DNA from: Arthrobacter bambusae
Lineage (GTDB): Bacteria > Actinomycetota > Actinomycetes > Actinomycetales > Micrococcaceae
NCBI RefSeq assembly: GCF_030812595.1
Contig: NZ_JAUSSZ010000008.1
Coordinates: 163,789 to 227,788 of the forward strand
Length of the DNA stretch: 64,000 nt
Direction: 5' to 3'
A model generated the notes under the pieces. That model did not search any database and was not told the DNA's origin. It saw only the letters and a list, made by a program, of their open reading frames with translations. Positions 60,142 to 64,000 of the stretch are shown here, piece after piece (within the stretch, counting starts at the first letter, position 1; each line of letters starts with the position of its first letter). The position numbers and the translations under genes are program-made.

Positions 60142-60873
60142 ATGGAACTTGATGCGGGATCGGCCGAAATTGTGCTGCTGGCCTGGGCCCGACATTTAGG
60201 GTTCGACGACGAGGCTTTCAGTTTCGCCTCCGGCCCATCTGCTGGCCGCAATGTGGAGCGGCTGGTCCGCGAAGACGAAGACGCTGAATCCATCACCTTC
60301 GTGAGGCTCTTTGGCCGCTCCGCATTAGTGGCTCCGGCCTGGGCGGCGGCTGCCGCCGTCGGGCTCTCAGACGATCAACTGAGCGAGCATTCCGCACTGT
60401 TGCGGATCAGCCGCGAACACGGTGGCCACGGGCTCGGGACCTCTGCGCTGCTGTTTGCCGACGACCTTCCCCTCTTCCAGCCGGGCGGCGAAGTCACCGT
60501 TTCCCACGGCCATCCGGAGGCGATCGAGCTGGAGGGCAGGTGCCCTCCAGACGACGTCAATGAAGTCCACCTCTCAAGGATGGACCACCATTTCACTGTG
60601 ATGGATGGAGATGAACCGGACGGCAAACCGGTGGCCTGCGGTGCCTATGCCGAGTGGCAAGGGATCCTCGCAGACATGGGCGTCCTGGTGCCGCCCGAAT
60701 TGCGGAGGCAGGGACTTGGAACCTTGGCTGCTTCGATCGCGGCCCACGAGGCGCTTGCCTCCGGCCTGACGCTTCAATGGCGGACTGCGCTGGACAACCG
60801 GGGCTCGATGGCCCTGGCCCGAAGGCTGGGATTCGTCGACGGCGGTATCCAGACCTCCGTGCTGCTCCGCTAA
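60142..60873 (+). CDS. GNAT-family N-acetyltransferase
   Basis: A 243-residue protein with a C-terminal GNAT domain: MGVLVPPELRRQGLGTLAAS carries the acetyl-CoA loop and LDNRGSMALARRLGFVDGG is the usual last motif. The N-terminal ~120 residues are poorly conserved and may be a degenerate second fold. The start at ATG 60142 lies 31 nt after pfkA. The substrate is unknown. Confidence 0.78.
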   Translation: MELDAGSAEIVLLAWARHLGFDDEAFSFASGPSAGRNVERLVREDEDAESITFVRLFGRSALVAPAWAAAAAVGLSDDQLSEHSALLRISREHGGHGLGTSALLFADDLPLFQPGGEVTVSHGHPEAIELEGRCPPDDVNEVHLSRMDHHFTVMDGDEPDGKPVACGAYAEWQGILADMGVLVPPELRRQGLGTLAASIAAHEALASGLTLQWRTALDNRGSMALARRLGFVDGGIQTSVLLR

Positions 60874-60895
60874 TGCTCGATCTCTGCCCATAGTT

Positions 60896-60939
60896 GGCAA
60901 AAGATGCCCTCAAATCGCAGTTCGAGGGCATCTTCTGCC
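60896..60939. terminator. Bidirectional terminator between the GNAT and efflux genes
   Basis: AAGATGCCCTC (60901-60911) pairs with GAGGGCATCTT (60924-60934); flanking GGCA (60896-60899) and TGCC (60936-60939) extend the stem. The genes on either side converge. Confidence 0.85.
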
Positions 60940-60950
60940 AGTTCGCGCGG

Positions 60951-60966
60951 GCTAACGCGCTAACGC
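60951..60966. repeat. 8-bp tandem duplication at the efflux gene stop
   Basis: GCTAACGC occurs at 60951-60958 and 60959-60966, with a third GCTAAC at 60968-60973 overlapping the stop codon (60969-60971). Confidence 0.85.
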
Positions 60967-60968
60967 GG

Positions 60969-62513
60969 CTAACCCCGGCCGAGGCTGCCGTCTTGCGAAA
61001 CAGTCTCGGGCGTGGACGCGGTTCCGGCTTCTGCCGGGGTGCCCCAACCTTGGACAACCTTTGGCTTGCCGAACAACAAGGCCGCTGCGGCGCCCAACAG
61101 GATAGCGAAGGCGGGCAGCAAGACCGACTGGCTCATCGCCGTCGAGAACCCCGCATGCAGGAATTCAGGCAGCTTTCCGGTAAATCCACCTTCGCCGGCC
61201 GGGGCAGCACCTGGGGGTGCCGCCGGCAGCTCAGCGGCGAGCCGGGACTGGATCAAGGCGGCAATCGCGGCGGAACCCAGCACCGCACCGATCTGGCGGG
61301 TCGTGTTGAAAACCCCGGAGCCGGCGCCGGCCAAGCGCGGCGGGAGGTTGCGGCTGGTGGCGTTGGAGACCGGGCCCCAAATGAAGCCGTTGGCTACGCC
61401 CTGGAGGGCGCTGGGCAGCAGGAACATCCAGATCGGGGTTTCCGGTTTCAGGAGCGCCCCGGTCCAGAACAGGGCGCCGGACAGGCAGACGAGCCCGAAG
61501 GCGGCGAACCAGCGCGGGTTGATGCGGTCGATCAGCTTGCCAACGAAAGGTGCCAGCGCGCCGGAGATCACGGCCATGGGGATCATGAGCAACGCGGACT
61601 GCGTCGGGGACAACCCGCGGACCACCTGGTAGTAAAAAATGGTGGGCAACGGGAACGCGGTGATGGTGAAGCCCACCGCCATGATGGTGGTGTTGCCCAA
61701 GGAGAAGTTGCGGTCCTTGAACAGGCCCAACGGCAGCAAGGGTTCGCCGCCCCGGCGCTCGAGCAGCCACTGCCACAGGACGAAAACCGCCAGGACAACA
61801 AGCCCTGCGATGATCAGTCCCCACACTGTAATGGGCCCTGTGACGGTGCCCCACTTGTAGCTTTGGCCTTCCTGGATGCCGAACACCAGCAGGAACATGC
61901 CCGCTGCGGACAGCAGCACGCCCAGGACGTCGAACTTATGGCTGTGCGTGGTCAGCTTCGGCACCAGCCGGGTCACGAGGACGAACGCAACGACGCCGAT
62001 GGGGACGTTGACGAAGAAAATCCACTGCCAGCCGAGGCCGTCGACCAACACGCCGCCGAGGATCGGGCCAACGAGGATGGCCATGCCGGCCGTGGCTCCC
62101 CAGAGGCCCATGGCCGCGCCGCGGCGGTCCGGCGGGAAGATCCGGGTGATGACGGCCATGGTTTGAGGCGTCATCATGGCTGCGCCAACGCCCTGAACCA
62201 CCCGGGCCGCGATCAGCATGCCGATGTCGCCCGAGAGGCCGCACCACAGTGAAGCCAGGGTGAAGACCACGAGGCCGATCAAGTAGAGGTTCTTGGGTCC
62301 GAAGCGGTCACCGAGCCTTCCGGTGATCAGCAGCGGCACGGCATAAGCGAGGAGGTAGGCGCTCGTCACCCAGATGACGGCGTTGATATCGGTGTGCAGG
62401 CCCTCCATGATCCGTGGATTCGCCACGGAAACGATGGTCGTGTCGATCAGGATCATGAAGAACCCGACCACGAGGGACCACAGTGCGGGCCACGGTTTAG
62501 CTACGTTTTCCAT
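60969..62513 (-). CDS. MFS drug efflux transporter, DHA2 (EmrB/QacA) family
   Basis: A 514-residue transporter with 14 predicted membrane helices. Family marks include the N-terminal DTTIVSVANPRIMEGL, motif A GRLGDRFGPKNLYLIG, and motif C-like GVGAAMMTPQTM. The C-terminal ~35 residues are a cytoplasmic tail. It probably exports drugs or antiseptics by proton antiport. It lies 66 nt downstream of a padR gene on the same strand, which likely controls it. Confidence 0.92.
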   Translation of the reverse strand: MENVAKPWPALWSLVVGFFMILIDTTIVSVANPRIMEGLHTDINAVIWVTSAYLLAYAVPLLITGRLGDRFGPKNLYLIGLVVFTLASLWCGLSGDIGMLIAARVVQGVGAAMMTPQTMAVITRIFPPDRRGAAMGLWGATAGMAILVGPILGGVLVDGLGWQWIFFVNVPIGVVAFVLVTRLVPKLTTHSHKFDVLGVLLSAAGMFLLVFGIQEGQSYKWGTVTGPITVWGLIIAGLVVLAVFVLWQWLLERRGGEPLLPLGLFKDRNFSLGNTTIMAVGFTITAFPLPTIFYYQVVRGLSPTQSALLMIPMAVISGALAPFVGKLIDRINPRWFAAFGLVCLSGALFWTGALLKPETPIWMFLLPSALQGVANGFIWGPVSNATSRNLPPRLAGAGSGVFNTTRQIGAVLGSAAIAALIQSRLAAELPAAPPGAAPAGEGGFTGKLPEFLHAGFSTAMSQSVLLPAFAILLGAAAALLFGKPKVVQGWGTPAEAGTASTPETVSQDGSLGRG

Positions 62514-62579
62514 GGATTTCCTTTGACTGTGCTGAATTTCTTGCGAGTTCTCTTGGACGGCCAGGAGTCGGATTGGCGG

Positions 62580-63140
62580 CTACCATGGCAGCTGCCCGCT
62601 GCGGAGGTCATTCTGGAAGCTGCGTATCCAGTCGATTTCCGTCCGCAGTATGGCTTGTTGGTACTTCGCGTCGACCCAGAACTTGGGCTCGACGCCTTTG
62701 GCAGCGACAGCTTCTTCACCGCGGACCAGGAAGTCGAGTTGCTTTTCCAGGCTCGCCACGCGCTCGTCCAGGAGTTCGAGTACGACGCCGGAGGGCAGGT
62801 TGTGTGCTTCGGCTATCGCGTGCGGGAAGCTCGGGTATTCGTTCACGGGTTCCGCCAGCATGTTCCGGAGGCGTTCGTCCAGCGCCTCCCGGCCGGGTCC
62901 GGTGATTCTGTAGGTGGTGCGCTCGGGCCGGTTGCCCGCGCGGTCAATGCCTGTGGACTCGACAAATCCCGCCTCTTCGAGGCGACCGACTGCGTGGTAG
63001 AGCGTACCCGGCCGGACTTTGATCAAGCGGTCCTCGTGCCGGGCCATCAGGAGCTGGTACATCTCGTATGGATGCATCGGCGCCTCGACGAGGAGGGCCA
63101 GTGCAGCTACGCCGAGTGGAGTCAGTGCTGCTCGTGCCAT
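62580..63140 (-). CDS. PadR-family transcriptional regulator
   Basis: The ATG at 63140 gives a 186-residue regulator; longer in-frame readings run through the operator and promoter. The winged helix occupies about 1-85 (MHPYEMYQLLMARHEDRLIK, PGTLYHAVGRLEEAGFVEST), and the long C-terminal part is the helical dimerisation domain (FLVRGEEAVAAKGVEPKFWV). PadR proteins usually repress a neighbouring efflux or detoxification gene and themselves, which fits the gene order and the operator upstream. Confidence 0.92.
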   Translation of the reverse strand: MARAALTPLGVAALALLVEAPMHPYEMYQLLMARHEDRLIKVRPGTLYHAVGRLEEAGFVESTGIDRAGNRPERTTYRITGPGREALDERLRNMLAEPVNEYPSFPHAIAEAHNLPSGVVLELLDERVASLEKQLDFLVRGEEAVAAKGVEPKFWVDAKYQQAILRTEIDWIRSFQNDLRSGQLPW

Positions 63141-63161
63141 GTCCCTATCCTCCGTGCGAAG

Positions 63162-63202
63162 TATTCCACAACAACTATTCCACATGGAATATACGGTTGC
63201 AA
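63162..63202 (-). promoter_or_regulatory. padR promoter with embedded operator
   Basis: On the minus strand TTGCAA (63197-63202), 17 bp, AATAGT (63174-63179) forms a promoter. TATTCCA (63176-63182) and TGGAATA (63185-63191) form a perfect 7-bp inverted repeat between and over these hexamers. A further half-site TATTCCACA lies at 63162-63170, 14 bp away. Binding there would block the promoter. Confidence 0.65.
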
Positions 63203-63249
63203 GCCCGGTTCGACGGTTCCCTGCGCACTCGATGCATGCGCGGTATCTA

Positions 63250-64000
63250 TCAAGCTGTTTGTGACAGCGGGGTGGTTTGTTTGTTGTTGATTCCGGCTGT
63301 GGGAGGGGCTCCCGGCGCGGTGGGTTTGTTGCGGTATCGGTGCGGGTTGCGGGCATAGCAGGCGTCGAGTGTTGCTTGTCGTTGTTTGCGGGCGTGTTCG
63401 GTTCGTTCGTGGTGGACGGTGTCTGGTGTGTAATAGTTCAGTCCGCTGTGGCGGTGGTTGGCGTTGTAGTCCGCGAAGAAGGCTGCCATGTATCCACGGG
63501 CGTGGTCGAGGTCCTGGAACTTCCGCGGGAACTCGAGGTCGTATTTGACGGTCTTGAACAGCGATTCCGAGTACGGGTTGTCATCGGAGACGCGGGGTCG
63601 GGAGTAGGACAAGGTGATGCCCAGAGACCGGGCGAGTTCCAGGGTGGTGCCCGCCCGCATGGGTGCCCCGTTATCGGCATGAAGCACGCCCGGGGGCTGC
63701 CTGTTGCCGGCCACGGCGTCCCGGATCAGCTCCGAGGCAAACGCGGCGGTTTCGGTGTATTCCACGCGGTGCCCGACGACCTTGCGGGAGAACACGTCCA
63801 GGATCGTGTAGAGCCGGTAGGTGTGCTTGCCGGGGCCGTGGAGCATTGTGATGTCCCAGGTCCATAACTCGTTCGGGGCGGTGGCTTCCAGGACGGGTTT
63901 GGCCCGGGGCCGGTGCCTCTGCGTTGTGGCCGGCGGTCTCCGTTCTGTCCGCGTGCGGCCACGATCCGGTGGGCTGCGGCGAGCGAGAAGGAGCAGCGTC
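63250..64000 (-). pseudogene. IS3-family transposase (orfB), partial and probably frameshifted
   Basis: The C-terminal part reads NELWTWDITMLHGPGKHTYR, then LHADNGAPMRAG and NPYSESLFKTVKYD, giving the three acidic DDE residues of an rve-type integrase core. Going upstream, the frame of this domain (RHRPRAKPVLEATAPNELW) stops resembling the family at about 63905-63930. The family-like sequence CSFSLAAAHRIVAARGQNGD, then RRPQRRG, continues in a different frame. One frameshift therefore lies inside orfB, away from the usual orfA/orfB slippage site. The 5' part runs off the window. Confidence 0.65.
63258..64000 (-). mobile_element. IS3-family insertion sequence, one end
   Basis: The transposase 3' end lies close to the presumed IS end. 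TGTGACAGCGGGGTGG near 63260 could be the terminal inverted repeat, but the other end is outside the window, so neither the repeat nor the target duplication can be confirmed. It sits about 110 nt from the padR promoter. Confidence 0.6.

Overview
The window looks like a chromosome segment of a high-GC Gram-positive bacterium of the Micrococcaceae, closest in style to Arthrobacter and its relatives. This rests on the gene order of the translation and RNA polymerase clusters, the proline/alanine-rich tails on several ribosomal proteins, the Gram-positive (secretin-free) Tad pilus locus and the character of RpoA, RpoB and NusG. The genus is an inference from gene content; no 16S gene is present.

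Layout. Positions 248-8331 (+) hold a compact Tad/Flp pilus locus: prepilin peptidase, two Flp pilins, a TadE pseudopilin, a TadG-like protein, CpaB, CpaE, CpaF, TadB and TadC, most of the later genes overlapping by 4 nt. From 8517 to 52721 almost everything on the minus strand is the bacterial translation/transcription superregion, read right to left: tRNA-Trp, secE-nusG, rplK-rplA, rplJ-rplL, rpoB-rpoC, rpsL-rpsG-fusA-tuf, the S10 operon (rpsJ to rpsQ), the spc operon (rplN to rplO), secY-adk, map, infA-rpmJ-rpsM-rpsK-rpoA-rplQ and truA. This conserved block is broken at four places by metabolic genes: a P1-family peptidase plus a sugar ABC importer without its own ATPase (between infA and map), a GH1 beta-glucosidase (between tuf and rpsJ), a thiolase plus a YbaK-type tRNA deacylase (between rplL and rpoB), and a two-domain GNAT (between rplA and rplJ). 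All but the peptidase and the GNAT lie on the opposite strand.

From 53187 to the end the genes are a mixture: an aspartate aminotransferase; a LiaFSR-like envelope-stress locus (NarL-type regulator and PspC-fused histidine kinase, divergent from a PspC/LiaF-like protein, a small membrane protein and a PspC protein); an ATP-type phosphofructokinase; a GNAT; a padR-DHA2 efflux pair with an operator embedded in its promoter; and, at the right edge, one end of an IS3-family element with a probably frameshifted transposase.

I see no CRISPR array, rRNA, phage, toxin or defence module. The most unusual signals are regulatory or structural: a 13-nt sequence shared by the rpoA and rpoB upstream regions; a series of short tandem duplications confined to gaps between genes, two of which copy the 3' arm of a terminator; an intrinsic terminator lying in the first codons of truA; a helically spaced TCAGGG cluster between the divergent PspC operons; and a dense GTAC cluster before the pilin genes. 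All motif and promoter calls were made by eye.
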